From Vibrio porteresiae DSM 19223 (GTDB lineage Bacteria > Pseudomonadota > Gammaproteobacteria > Enterobacterales > Vibrionaceae): a stretch of 64,000 nt of DNA. Shown in pieces: positions 26,219 through 42,610 of this stretch. The DNA lies in assembly GCF_024347055.1 (NCBI RefSeq), contig NZ_AP024895.1, positions 3,561,885 to 3,625,884 of the forward strand, read 5' to 3'. The position numbers were made by a program, and so were the translations under genes. How positions within the stretch are numbered: the stretch's first letter is position 1; each line of letters starts with the position of its first letter. Under the pieces are notes generated by a model, which made no database searches, was not told the DNA's origin, and saw nothing but the letters and a program-made list of their open reading frames with translations.

Positions 26219-27109
26219 ATGCGTAGCATGAAAGAACACGACACCCTAGCGAAAAGACTTGGTATTATTTTGACCCGTTTGAATACGGGAGAACGGCTAT
26301 ATCTGGAAGAATTGAGGCGAGAGTTCGGTGTGAGTGAAAGAACCCTGCAGCGTGATTTCAATGAGCGTTTAAATTACCTCCCTATTCAACGCGAAGGTGC
26401 GTGTTACTTTCTTGACCCAAAGGTTCTGGGTAGGCAGACCAACCACGAAATATCAACGTTACTCGCCAACATGGGACTCGATACACTGTTTTCGGGTAAG
26501 CACTACCTAAGTAACGGTGTGCTCAACAACAAATCGACGCCGCCGTTTCTATTCAAGAACCCGCACATCGAAGACATTAGTGATTACTCCAACATGTTCG
26601 AGAAACTTATCGAATCGGTCCAGAGGCGAAATGTAATCAGCTTTACCTGCGAAGGCAAAACTTACGATAGGTTTTACCCCTACCGCTTGTTGAATGAGCG
26701 TGGGTTGTGGCACGTGGCTGGAACTCAGAGAAACCGCCTAGAGTCACTCAGAATCGTGAAAATTCGTGATTTAATCCGCTACGAAGATAAATATTCTCCC
26801 GACCCTAGCGTTGAACAGAGGCTTACTGACCGAGGATATGAGGGGGAGTTACTCAATCCCGTTGAGGTTCTTATGCAGATGAGCAGTAAAGTGACCGACG
26901 CATTCTTGAATGAAAGTAATACCGGCGACTTCCAAGTATTGAAAGAACTGGATTCGGGCAGCCTGCTTATCAGCCACCAAACCAAGAACATTCCTCGTTT
27001 ATTACGCCAGCTCAAAGCGTGGCTTCCTCATGCCGAAGTACTCTCACCTGACTGGGTACGTTACTTGTTAAAGCAAGAGTTACAAACCTATCTGGACTCA
27101 ACCAAGTAG
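26219..27109 (+). CDS. WYL-domain transcriptional regulator
   Basis: A 296-aa regulator. An N-terminal winged HTH (about 10-60: LYLEELRREFGVSERTLQRD) is followed by a WYL domain with its typical YPYRLLNERGLWHVAGT and LRIVKIRDL segments, and a C-terminal extension. WYL proteins bind nucleic-acid or nucleotide ligands and include the BrxR/CapW repressors of defence islands. GAGGGG 10 nt before the ATG at 26219 sets the start; an in-frame ATG at 26174 is less likely. It is divergent from the minus-strand small genes, so it probably controls element genes. Confidence 0.88.
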   Translation: MRSMKEHDTLAKRLGIILTRLNTGERLYLEELRREFGVSERTLQRDFNERLNYLPIQREGACYFLDPKVLGRQTNHEISTLLANMGLDTLFSGKHYLSNGVLNNKSTPPFLFKNPHIEDISDYSNMFEKLIESVQRRNVISFTCEGKTYDRFYPYRLLNERGLWHVAGTQRNRLESLRIVKIRDLIRYEDKYSPDPSVEQRLTDRGYEGELLNPVEVLMQMSSKVTDAFLNESNTGDFQVLKELDSGSLLISHQTKNIPRLLRQLKAWLPHAEVLSPDWVRYLLKQELQTYLDSTK

Positions 27110-27493
27110 AAAGCTAGAGCACTGATTGACGGTAAACAGGGCCTTCTTGATGGTGGCACTCTGTGCTGTCCAATTACCGCGACATAATGTTGTTTCACTG
27201 GGCCACTACAGCCCTCCCTCACCAAGAACTTACCACTATGTGTTGATTTTTGAGTAACCGATGTAGGGTATGAAGAGTGACTGATTTAGCAGAATCACAA
27301 ACCGATACCAAGCAAGGTAAAACTCAAAACGATGCTATTTTTAAGCTAACGCTAATAAACTAATAAATAACTCCGGCAGGAGGTTGCTATTAAAGGGGTT
27401 ACAGGTTTATCAGACCACACACCCTCTAGTGTCAACCGATCCAATTAAGCGACCAACCAATTGACTTTACTTTCAGACTGTCCAACCCAATTT

Positions 27494-27525
27494 ACTCCCA
27501 TTGCAACTGAAGCAATGGGAGTTTT
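27494..27525 (+). terminator. rho-independent terminator
   Basis: An 11-bp perfect stem ACTCCCATTGC / GCAATGGGAGT with a 7-nt loop followed by TTTT. It lies about 385 bp beyond the WYL gene stop, so either that transcript is long or a small RNA ends here. Confidence 0.8.
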
Positions 27526-27630
27526 CTATCAGTCCATAAACGTTCCAACATGGTGCAACGGATGTACAATCCTTGAGTTAGGTTTATCAATTAAGCGCCA
27601 ATACCCCATTACTCATCCACCCACTTAAAC

Positions 27631-27696
27631 TGATGAACAGGACAAAACCGTAGAGCACTTTTCCCTTACGCGCTCCGGTCAAGTTCCTGTTCATCA
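27631..27696. other. 66-nt bulged hairpin (possible structured RNA or DNA site)
   Basis: Outer arms TGATGAACAGGA and TCCTGTTCATCA are perfectly complementary over 12 bp. Inside, after a 4x5 internal loop, ACCG pairs with CGGT. After a two-base TA bulge GAGC pairs with GCTC, leaving a 15-nt loop. It lies in the non-coding tract and is not followed by a T-run. Confidence 0.5.
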
Positions 27697-27828
27697 CAAC
27701 ACTAATAAGCGCTATGCATCTTCTGTCATTACCTTAATTTCATCGAAGCAGTCCATCGATAGATACGACAGAAAATTACTCTCCCCACATCAAGTAGAAC
27801 TCAGTGACACTCGGCTATATATGAGAGA

Positions 27829-28257
27829 TTAATCAGGGTTAGAGGCTAATGCTCGAAGCTCAGTTTTCACCACTTCATAGCGCTCAGACACCTGATGTAA
27901 GAACACATTATCGGGTACAGGATCAAGGATAGAGATAGTTCGCAGGATAGAAGCTAAGAACCCGCACGAATTGCTGCTTCCACCTGTTATTACTGGTTTC
28001 AATGCTGCTGACTTGAGTGTTTTACCTATTTGATCATCGAGCAGTGTAAAGATAGCTTCAAGACGGACCCAACTGTTCGAAAACAATCCTGACGACGAGT
28101 TTTTAGAAACACGTATATAGAACTCCTGATCATCCTCTTTATAGGCAATCTGGTACTCAAGGAAGCTCTCAGATTTAGGACTAAGCTTTGGACTCTGCCC
28201 TTCTTTAACAATGGTGAATAGATCAACTTCGTTCTCAGTTACAGGTTCTTGGCTCAT
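27829..28257 (-). CDS. hypothetical protein, two-gene unit near integrase
   Basis: A 142-aa soluble protein with no recognised family and an excess of strands in the centre (FYIRVSKNSSSG). GGGGGG lies 6 nt before the ATG. It follows the 127-aa gene by 12 bp and is presumably cotranscribed with it. No toxin or antitoxin motif is visible. Confidence 0.68.
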   Translation of the reverse strand: MSQEPVTENEVDLFTIVKEGQSPKLSPKSESFLEYQIAYKEDDQEFYIRVSKNSSSGLFSNSWVRLEAIFTLLDDQIGKTLKSAALKPVITGGSSNSCGFLASILRTISILDPVPDNVFLHQVSERYEVVKTELRALASNPD

Positions 28258-28269
28258 ACAAATCCCCCC

Positions 28270-28653
28270 TTATTCAGCCAGTTCAATTAACGTTTTAATC
28301 GCTTGAGTAGCGTTACTCGTAGAACCCACCACAAAACTTCCACTGCCATCGTCAGCATGGACACAGCACGCAAAGACATAGGGTTCAGTCTCGTCTGGTA
28401 GCAAAATGACAAACTCAGGGTTTTCTAACGCATATGACAGAATGACTTCCGTATCTTCATCAACGTCAACTAAGTCTTGATCGGTATCATTTCGCTCAAT
28501 CAAAATCAGACACGTAGAAACTTCCTCCCAAAATTTCTCAGCCTCATCACGGTCACCAGACCAAGGAAGCAATAGTTGTTGCATCAATTGCTCTTTAATC
28601 GGTAAGGGCAACTCCAACCGTTCAGCATCAGTAAGGCTTTTCACAACTTTCAT
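28270..28653 (-). CDS. hypothetical acidic protein, two-gene unit near integrase
   Basis: A 127-aa strongly acidic protein (DQDLVDVDEDTEVILS). GGAG lies about 8 nt before the ATG. No family recognised. It follows the integrase terminator on the same strand. Acidic small proteins in mobile elements are often DNA mimics or inhibitors, but that is only a thought. Confidence 0.65.
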   Translation of the reverse strand: MKVVKSLTDAERLELPLPIKEQLMQQLLLPWSGDRDEAEKFWEEVSTCLILIERNDTDQDLVDVDEDTEVILSYALENPEFVILLPDETEPYVFACCVHADDGSGSFVVGSTSNATQAIKTLIELAE

Positions 28654-28686
28654 TGAATTTCTCCATCTAAATTCCAGATACGAAAA

Positions 28687-28718
28687 AGCCCCTGAATAGT
28701 GCTAACTATTCGGGGGCT
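28687..28718 (-). terminator. terminator after the integrase
   Basis: A 14-bp stem AGCCCCTGAATAGT / ACTATTCGGGGGCT (one G-T pair) followed by TTTTT on the minus strand, 18 bp after the integrase stop. Confidence 0.88.
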
Positions 28719-28735
28719 ATCTATTTCATTTAATA

Positions 28736-29971
28736 TTAGTTTTCAGATGACTTAGGTTCGGGTAGCGCTATATTATCACTGGCTCTCTCAACCATATCAG
28801 ACAAAGCATTCGCTCCACGTTCTAGTGCTGTCTTATCAAAATGCCGGTAAAGTAAGGTACTCGACATAGCAGCGTGGTTTAAAACACGCTGAACCGACGT
28901 AACATCCATCCCAGAGTTCAGTAGATTACTCGCTACCGAATGCCTCGCAGTATGGAAAACAACCCCCTCAGGGTCGATACCAGCACGATCAAGTATCAAC
29001 CTCAAAGCTTTACGTGGCGGTGATATATGTGTCCCATCTCGACTACCGGGAAACACATGTGGATTCCCCGGTTTCTTTATGTCCTGAAGCTCAGAAAGTA
29101 ACTCCAACATCAGTGGCGATAAATAGACTAAATGGGGTTTCTTATTTTTGGTCGTTTTGATGAAAAGTGTACGATTATCAAAATCAACGTCACTCCATTG
29201 CCTCTCCATTAACTCAGATATTCTACAACCTGTTAACCACAATAGCGCAATCAGATTCCCTTTCACTTTACAGTAATAAGTTCGAGCAACCTTTATCAGT
29301 AAAGCAGTTTCCTCAACATTTAAGAATCGCTCACGGGCACCATTCTCAGGCAGTAAGCTAACCTTAGTTGCATGATTAGGCAGATCAAAAACCTTAGATG
29401 ATAGTGAGCAAAATCCCTTAACAAGTGCAATAACCCTGTTATTCGTGGCTACAGAATACGGTTTACCATTATAGGTTTCAGTGGCGAGGTGGGATTGAAG
29501 CTTCATGATGGCATGAGCAGAAAGTCTATCCATGGGAATTTTGTAGATGGGCTTACATCGCAAGAACCGTGTTTCATCATCACGCCATGACCTCTTACGA
29601 TTTTTCGCCCAAGGTAGATATGTTTCGTGGAAGAAAGTGTACACATCTGGCATCACAATAGCAGAGCGGGAATCACGTTCTAGCTTCGGATCAATACCAT
29701 CAGCAATTTGTACTTTTAGCTTTCGTGCTTTGGTTCTGGCATCGTTTACATCCAAATCTGGCCAGCGTCCTAAAGCGATACTCGTTTTCTTTCTAGTTAC
29801 CGGGCTGACATAACGTAGAAGGTACCGTTTGTTTCCCGTCCTGCCGACAAGTACCTTTAGACCAATGATCTGTTCATCAGACCATTCAATATCATTAGCT
29901 TTATTTGTCGATGGGGGAATCGGGAGCGCTTTAATAGCAGACGGGGTAAAGTTAATAGTTCGGTTGGTCAC
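28736..29971 (-). CDS. P4-type tyrosine integrase
   Basis: A 411-aa site-specific recombinase. The N-terminal arm-binding domain (about 1-100: LKVLVGRTGNKRYLLRYV, ALGRWPDLDVNDAR) is the P4-integrase/DUF4102 type. The catalytic domain shows R250 (GCRISEL), a lysine near 277, H340-x-x-R343 (HTAR), H366 and the nucleophile Y375 (LLYRHF). The start is a GTG, since the ATG of the AGGAG-TCTTC context is out of frame. It should catalyse integration at tRNA-Trp. No obvious excisionase is seen nearby. Confidence 0.93.
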   Translation of the reverse strand: MTNRTINFTPSAIKALPIPPSTNKANDIEWSDEQIIGLKVLVGRTGNKRYLLRYVSPVTRKKTSIALGRWPDLDVNDARTKARKLKVQIADGIDPKLERDSRSAIVMPDVYTFFHETYLPWAKNRKRSWRDDETRFLRCKPIYKIPMDRLSAHAIMKLQSHLATETYNGKPYSVATNNRVIALVKGFCSLSSKVFDLPNHATKVSLLPENGARERFLNVEETALLIKVARTYYCKVKGNLIALLWLTGCRISELMERQWSDVDFDNRTLFIKTTKNKKPHLVYLSPLMLELLSELQDIKKPGNPHVFPGSRDGTHISPPRKALRLILDRAGIDPEGVVFHTARHSVASNLLNSGMDVTSVQRVLNHAAMSSTLLYRHFDKTALERGANALSDMVERASDNIALPEPKSSEN

Positions 29972-30029
29972 ATGAAGACTCCTATGTGGTTAACATTAGA
30001 ATCTTCATATATGTCAGTAAGATAGATTG

Positions 30030-30812
30030 TTACTGGTCAAAAGTATCTTCACTATCTTCACTCGAAAAGTGTTCAATAAGAAACTGCACTGGCTTACTCA
30101 GGACCTTATGTACTTTCATAGCCTTAGCTGTAAAAGCGTCGATTTTGTCAATCAACACACCTAATTTTTGAAGAACCTCAGCATTACTATGTTCCTCATT
30201 TTTCAGCTCAGACTGGTTAGCGAAGACCATTCCTATAGTTGATTGGAGAGATTGTTTTAAACCTTTAGCACCTTTAATCCTATACATAGCGAGAGCAGTA
30301 CGTAAACGCTCAATTTCTTCTAAGAGCGTCAATCGCAAAATATCGTTTACAGAACTACTGATCGTTGCTTCAAACAAATCGTCAATCATCTTTTTAATCA
30401 GTTCAAGCTCCTCACTATCAATACTTTCCTCTTGATAAGAGTTCTTTAATAGCTCTGAGCAAAACTGCAACCTAGTCATTGCACCATCATTAAGATGCTT
30501 TTTAGGTCCTTGCCACGAGACGTCTAAATTTAATGGAAATATTGCTTTTTCAATCTGCGGAAATGAAGATAAATACAGGGGTGCATTCACATCAGAAATC
30601 ATATTTACAAGCGATTTAACTTCCTCCCCAAGACTGTACAAAGCTACGACATGACTTATAACTAGTGAATCATTTTTTTCATCGACGTCAAATACCTTCG
30701 CCCAAACACTCCTAACCTTAGAGTTATCACCTTGCCCCTTAGCCTTCATCAAAAGGGCGTAATATCTACCCGCTGGATTATTTTCATCTACCAAAGCTAA
30801 ATCTCCATTCAA
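30030..30812 (-). CDS. hypothetical protein next to integrase
   Basis: A 260-aa soluble, largely helical protein with a probable coiled-coil stretch (about 130-175, SEELELIKKMIDDLFEAT ...) and an acidic end. No family recognised. The ATG at 30812 lacks a convincing ribosome site, so the true start may lie a little downstream. Confidence 0.6.
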   Translation of the reverse strand: MNGDLALVDENNPAGRYYALLMKAKGQGDNSKVRSVWAKVFDVDEKNDSLVISHVVALYSLGEEVKSLVNMISDVNAPLYLSSFPQIEKAIFPLNLDVSWQGPKKHLNDGAMTRLQFCSELLKNSYQEESIDSEELELIKKMIDDLFEATISSSVNDILRLTLLEEIERLRTALAMYRIKGAKGLKQSLQSTIGMVFANQSELKNEEHSNAEVLQKLGVLIDKIDAFTAKAMKVHKVLSKPVQFLIEHFSSEDSEDTFDQ

Positions 30813-31158
30813 TATGCCGGCAACAACTAATAAAGTTTATCTCGTCATTCAATCTTATCGTATTGGGAAAGGTCACAACTCACTGAAATATCTGGAATCA
30901 AATTCTAAATCTCAGATACTGTCTTTAGCAATGTATATTGCCGTCATTCTTGTGTCGGTTAGTGTTGTAATCCCATCCTTAACCATCACCACAGCAATAA
31001 TAAACGAAAACTGGCAACGCTATAGCATTGCTACAACAAGGACTGAAATTTATCTCAGAGAACGCTATAGCATTGAGTTAAGGTACATTAACGATTACGA
31101 CGGTTAACATGTCAAAGTTGATACTACTAGAAAATGTTATTGAACTAAGGAGAAAGAT

Positions 31159-31602
31159 ATGGGGATTTCAGATTTAGAAAAACTAAAGAAACTGAGTTGG
31201 TATATCACCGTTCCTTTGTTGGTATTTGCATGGGTAATGCAGGATAAAGCTTACTTAGATCCTACATTTTTCACTTTCTTTGGGGGGTTAAACGTCATCG
31301 GGACGTATTTCACAAAGATAGTTGTAGCTTTGTTTGTTGTTTTTATAGTTTGGATAGAGTTGGTATCCCGAATGGGAAATGCAGACAAAGTATTTACCCT
31401 TCTGTTCGCGACGTTCATCCTAACGATTGCTGGTGTAGGTGTGGGGTTAAACTTGCTCAATCCAACTGGAACACAGCCCCCTTTCAATATCTATTGGTTC
31501 ATTGCACTTGGATCAATTGCTTTCAATCTATACGAAATGCTAGAAGCTAACATCAAAGCCGAAGAAAAACTTAGAAACGCCCCTGAAACGTCTGTGCAGT
31601 AA
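31159..31602 (+). CDS. small multi-TM membrane protein, unknown function
   Basis: A 147-aa inner-membrane protein with four hydrophobic segments (about 13-28, 52-70, 78-100, 109-128) and charged ends. AAGGAG lies 6 nt before the ATG. It is the gene nearest the right att site. No family is recognised; position next to an att end is typical for element cargo. Confidence 0.72.
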   Translation: MGISDLEKLKKLSWYITVPLLVFAWVMQDKAYLDPTFFTFFGGLNVIGTYFTKIVVALFVVFIVWIELVSRMGNADKVFTLLFATFILTIAGVGVGLNLLNPTGTQPPFNIYWFIALGSIAFNLYEMLEANIKAEEKLRNAPETSVQ

Positions 31603-31913
31603 TTGCGGAGTATCTTTTACGAAAGTACCGGATATGGACCATACCGTTGTCGAATTTCTATGAAAGGTGTTTGTTGGCAATATTCACCCTAGGTACACGC
31701 AAGCGCTATTTGTGGCTGTATAGCTCACCACGAGGTTGAAGCTGAAAAGACAGGATATGAACCGGAAGGAAACTTGGAAAGCTGTATGGAGCGATTCTGA
31801 TGAGGATTTTCGGGTGGGTATGGGGTAGAGATCCGAAAGCCTTTATTTTTCATAAGGCCAGAAACAAAAAAGTCTCAGCCAAAGCTGAGACTTTTCATAT
31901 CCCGTAAGGGAAA
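31603..31913. other. right terminal segment of the element, non-coding
   Basis: About 300 bp without a gene. It ends in a terminator that now serves the rRNA/tRNA-Trp transcript and is the intact counterpart of the decayed copy at 18215-18478. Confidence 0.7.
31868..31895 (-). terminator. terminator downstream of tRNA-Trp, supplied by the element
   Basis: A 12-bp perfect stem AAAAGTCTCAGC / GCTGAGACTTTT with a 4-nt loop; T-run on the minus strand. It ends the first rRNA operon although it belongs to the inserted element. Confidence 0.88.
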
Positions 31914-31992
<79 letters not shown>

Positions 31993-32045
31993 AAAACTTT
32001 CAGATACTAAAAAACCCCAGTCTGGGACTAAGGTTCTAAAGTAAG

Positions 32046-32122
32046 TGGCGGAACGGACGGGACTCGAACCCGCGACCCTCGGCGTGACAGGCCGATATTC
32101 TAACCAACTGAACTACCGCTCC
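32046..32122 (-). tRNA. tRNA-Asp (GTC)
   Basis: Minus-strand cloverleaf starting GGAGCGGTAG, with anticodon loop CTGTCAC, T-loop TTCGAGT and encoded CCA. It lies between 5S rRNA and tRNA-Trp at the end of the first rRNA operon. Confidence 0.96.
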
Positions 32123-32167
32123 GCTGTATTCTTATTAACAAGATATCCATCTCGCTAATGCAATTTA

Positions 32168-32287
32168 AAGCCTGGCGATGTCCTACTCTCACATGGGGAA
32201 ACCCCACACTACCATCGGCGCTAATTCGTTTCACTTCTGAGTTCGGCATGGAATCAGGTGGGTCCAAATCGCTATGGTCGCCAAGCA
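32168..32287 (-). rRNA. rrf: 5S rRNA, operon 1
   Basis: 120 nt. The minus strand begins TGCTTGGCGACC and ends TCGCCAGGC, with the internal CCGAACTCAGAAGTGAAAC of 5S rRNA. Confidence 0.96.
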
Positions 32288-32410
32288 AATTCTGTTTTAT
32301 TTTCACTTTTTTAAAAGTGAAGACAAAAAATCTGGAAAGCTGTTTTTAATAAAGTTCAAACACAATCAAATGTCTTTATTGAGTCCTACAAAACCCTTTT
32401 GGTGTTGTAT

Positions 32411-35295
<2,885 letters not shown>

Positions 35296-35593
35296 ATACA
35301 ACCCAAAAAAGTTTCGAGTTGATGAACAAGTCACCAAGGTTTGTCTGCATTTTTATACATGTTGCAGACTCGATATTGCCGGACTCAATTTTGAATATTT
35401 ACTTAAAAAGTAAATCCAAGAACACTTGAATGTGTTTTTGTTTGTCTTCTTAACGAAGACAATTGAGAACTTTACAAACAATCTTCTATTTCAATGAAAT
35501 AAAACATTGTTTTGTCAGCTTTCCAAATTGTTAAAGAGCAAAGATTTCTTTCGAAACCATTTTTAAGAACACTATCGCTAATGCGCTTAAAGA

Positions 35594-35669
35594 TGGTGGA
35601 GCTATGCGGGATCGAACCGCAGACCTCCTGCGTGCAAGGCAGGCGCTCTCCCAGCTGAGCTATAGCCCC
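35594..35669 (-). tRNA. tRNA-Ala (TGC), operon 1
   Basis: Cloverleaf with 5' GGGGCTA, anticodon loop CTTGCAC and encoded CCA, in the 16S-23S spacer. The acceptor stem has a C5-G68 pair where the operon 2 copy has U-G. Confidence 0.96.
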
Positions 35670-35696
35670 ATCTAGTTGTTTCTTCCAAAGAAGAAT

Positions 35697-35773
35697 TGGT
35701 GGGTCTGAGTGGACTCGAACCACCGACCTCTCGCTTATCAGGCGAACGCTCTAACCACCTGAGCTACAGACCC
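35697..35773 (-). tRNA. tRNA-Ile (GAT)
   Basis: Cloverleaf with 5' GGGTCTG, anticodon loop CTGATAA and encoded CCA, in the spacer of operon 1 next to tRNA-Ala. Confidence 0.96.
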
Positions 35774-35833
35774 ACTAGGTGCTCTATAAACCGTATCAAT
35801 CTGTGTGAACACTCATCGCAATAATCTTCGTAT

Positions 35834-37376
<1,543 letters not shown>

Positions 37377-37573
37377 AAAGTTTTTTCGGCTCAATGAATA
37401 CTGAATAAATTGACTGTGCTAAGACCGAAGTCTTAATTGGTCACTCAGTTCATTGAAACCATTGTGCTTCCTAAGAAGCTATGATTATCATCAACGAGTG
37501 CCCACACAGATTGATAGGTTTAAATTGTTAAAGAGCTTGCTTTTCAAGAACTTTTCTTTCGAAGCGGAGGTGC

Positions 37574-37601
37574 ATTCTAGCGATTTCGTTGTCAGTGTCA
37601 A
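37574..37601 (-). promoter_or_regulatory. rrn promoter P2, operon 1
   Basis: TTGACA and TAGAAT separated by 16 bp on the minus strand, about 200 bp before 16S rRNA. Confidence 0.8.
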
Positions 37602-37689
37602 ACACTTTTTTCAACTTTCTCATTCGAGCGTCTTATCCTCTTACTGATACCGCTGAAGCCTTGTGGCGTCTGCCGTGTCAGTGGGGCGC

Positions 37690-37717
37690 ATTATAGGGAG
37701 TTATAAAATGTTGGCAA
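37690..37717 (-). promoter_or_regulatory. rrn promoter P1, operon 1
   Basis: TTGCCA and TATAAT separated by 16 bp, followed by a GCGCCCC discriminator, the type that makes rRNA promoters sensitive to ppGpp and growth rate. Confidence 0.8.
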
Positions 37718-38198
37718 GCAGAATCATGCGTTTTTTTACTAAAAATGACGCGTTCGCACAAACAAACACCAAAGAGCGCATAATAGCAACAATAGTATCG
37801 GTAATTGACTATCAAACAATCTGATAAATGTTAGTAGATAAAGTACCTATAAAAGCGTATTAGTCTGTATATCCGAAAATTCTTGTCAAAAAGTAGAACT
37901 ATAAGGGTATAAATTTTTCCCTTCGATAAAAATTAAATCACGCTTCTATTTTAATAACTTCATAGAAAACTAAACTAATGATTACATTGCAGATGACTAG
38001 GTCTGATGATTAGATAGGTTTTGGCACATATTATCATTCGATATCGTATCCAACGTCTCTTATCTTTCTCGTGAAGAGAAACTCTTGTTTATCCCCTAAC
38101 AATTGCACCAAGCCAAAACAACTTAAAGAAATTCCAGATAAAGCGATTATAAATGTTCCTTGGCATATCAGATTTGCTGTGTAGTCCTAAAAATCAAC
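37718..38198. other. non-coding tract upstream of rrn operon 1
   Basis: About 480 bp of AT-rich sequence with no supported gene; the part nearest P1 may hold UP/Fis elements. It joins an IS630-type remnant. Confidence 0.6.
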
Positions 38199-38941
38199 TC
38201 AACACGATGATTTGGGATTTAAGCACCAGGGGAACTTGGAGCGACTATCTCGCCAGTCAGTAAAAATCCATTCAAATGAAAATGAGATTACTGCCCTTGC
38301 TCATTTCAAATGACGGACATTATCTTACCCAAATTGCCAAGTTTCTTAAGGTAAGTCGTACCAACGTGAATAAATGGGTTCATACCTTTCTCGAAGAAGG
38401 TCTAGAAGGACTGCAAGCACAAGACGATTTTAAAAAATTCAATTCGAAACAATCCTTAAGCTCCCAGGACATCTGTCTCTAGAGTGTGTCAATGTCTGGT
38501 TTCAGGACGAAGCAATATTTGGACAACAAAATACGACAACCCGCTTATGGGCTGAAAAAGGAACTCGCCCAAGAGCGGTGAAGCGATGGTCGTCCCTTGG
38601 GTCAATAAAGACATCATGATAGAGCATTTAAAACAAATATCGGCAGTCACAGAGAAAGGAGGTCACGCCATTGTGGTGATGGACGGGGCTGGGTGGCATA
38701 CAGAAGGTATTCGGAGGAATTTAATAACGTCAGCGTCATCAAACTACCACCCTATTCACCAGAGCTGAATCCAATAGAACAAGTATGGAGTTGGTTAAGA
38801 CAACATTATCTAGCCAACCAATCGTTTATTGATTACGAGGATATTGTCACCAAAGTCTGCGATGCATTGAATAGTTTTTTAGATTGTTCCCAAAGAGTCA
38901 AAAAGATGTGCTTGAGAAGATGGATAGACCTGACCAGTTAG
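38199..38941 (+). pseudogene. IS630-family transposase, broken by frameshifts and deletion
   Basis: The pieces lie in several frames. First comes an N-terminal stretch with FKHQGNLERLSRQSVK up to about 38277. It continues in another frame as MKMRLLPLL ... QIAKFLKVSRTNVNKW (HTH). Then come DDE parts: FQDEAIFGQQ (first D), HAIVVMDGAGWH (second D) and PPYSPELNPIEQVWSWLR (E). Part of the linker between HTH and catalytic core is missing, so this copy cannot be active. Terminal inverted repeats and the TA target duplication are not evident. It lies between the two rRNA operons. Confidence 0.85.
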
Positions 38942-39002
38942 TTTTCCAGATTGGTATGATCTTCGCGAATTTTTGAAAAATATGAAGTGTCTAGAAAGCA
39001 AA

Positions 39003-39024
39003 AAACCCAGCCGAAGCTGGGTTT
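39003..39024 (-). terminator. terminator of rrn operon 2
   Basis: A 9-bp stem AAACCCAGC / GCTGGGTTT with a 4-nt loop and T-run on the minus strand, just after the second 5S gene. Confidence 0.88.
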
Positions 39025-39034
39025 CTTAAAATTA

Positions 39035-39154
39035 AAGCCTGGCGATGTCCTACTCTCACATGGGGAAACCCCACACTACCATCGGCGCTAATTCGTTTCA
39101 CTTCTGAGTTCGGCATGGAATCAGGTGGGTCCAAATCGCTATGGTCGCCAAGCA
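39035..39154 (-). rRNA. rrf: 5S rRNA, operon 2
   Basis: 120 nt with the same sequence as the first 5S copy as far as read by eye. It ends the operon: unlike operon 1, no tRNA follows. Confidence 0.96.
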
Positions 39155-39242
39155 AATTCTTTAATTTAGAAAGCTGTTTTCAAAGTCTCAACACAATTCA
39201 AGTGTCTTAATCGAGTCCTACAAAACCCTTTTGGTGTTGTAT

Positions 39243-42127
<2,885 letters not shown>

Positions 42128-42425
42128 ATACAACCCAAAAAAGTTTCGAGTTGATGAACAAGTCACCAAGGTTTGTCTGCATTTTTATACATGTTGCAGA
42201 CTCGATATTGCCGGACTCAATTTTGAATATTTACTTAAAAAGTAAATCCAAGAACACTTGAATGTGTTTTTGTTTGTCTTCTTAACGAAGACAATTGAGA
42301 ACTTTACAAACAATCTTCTATTTCAATGAAATAAAACATTGTTTTGTCAGCTTTCCAAATTGTTAAAGAGCAAAGATTTCTTTCGAAACCATTTTTAAGA
42401 ACACTATCGCTAATGCGCTTAAAGA

Positions 42426-42501
42426 TGGTGGAGCTATGCGGGATCGAACCGCAGACCTCCTGCGTGCAAGGCAGGCGCTCTCCCAGCTGAGCTATAACCC
42501 C
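42426..42501 (-). tRNA. tRNA-Ala (TGC), operon 2
   Basis: Same as the operon 1 copy except 5' GGGGTTA instead of GGGGCTA, which turns one acceptor-stem C-G pair into U-G. Anticodon loop CTTGCAC. Confidence 0.95.
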
Positions 42502-42506
42502 AAAAG

Positions 42507-42582
42507 TGGTGGGCGATACCGGGTTCGAACCAGTGACCCCCTGCTTGTAAGGCAGGTGCTCTCCCAACTGAGCTAATCGCCC
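42507..42582 (-). tRNA. tRNA-Val (TAC)
   Basis: Cloverleaf with 5' GGGCGAT, anticodon loop CTTACAA, T-loop TTCGAAC and encoded CCA; only 5 bp from tRNA-Ala in the operon 2 spacer. Confidence 0.96.
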
Positions 42583-42610
42583 ACATTATTTGATTTCCTG
42601 TGGAAGGAAA

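Larger units (their letters stand above)
27110..27828. other. 720-bp non-coding tract with terminator and bulged hairpin
   Basis: No open frame over 60 codons is supported on either strand. It contains a plus-strand terminator (27494-27525) and a 66-nt imperfect hairpin (27631-27696). The repeated words AGGTTTATCA and CAATTAAGCG occur twice each. It could be a replication, recombination or ncRNA locus of the element. Confidence 0.55.

Noticed and set aside
27631..27696. Integron attC site reading of the bulged hairpin
   Set aside because: The end motifs RYYYAAC and GTTRRRY are not found at the expected places and no integron integrase is present.
30814..31107. A 97-codon plus-strand frame with one hydrophobic stretch
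   Set aside because: No ribosome site, it starts in the leader of the divergent gene, and composition looks random; the repeated CGCTATAGCATT word argues for non-coding DNA.
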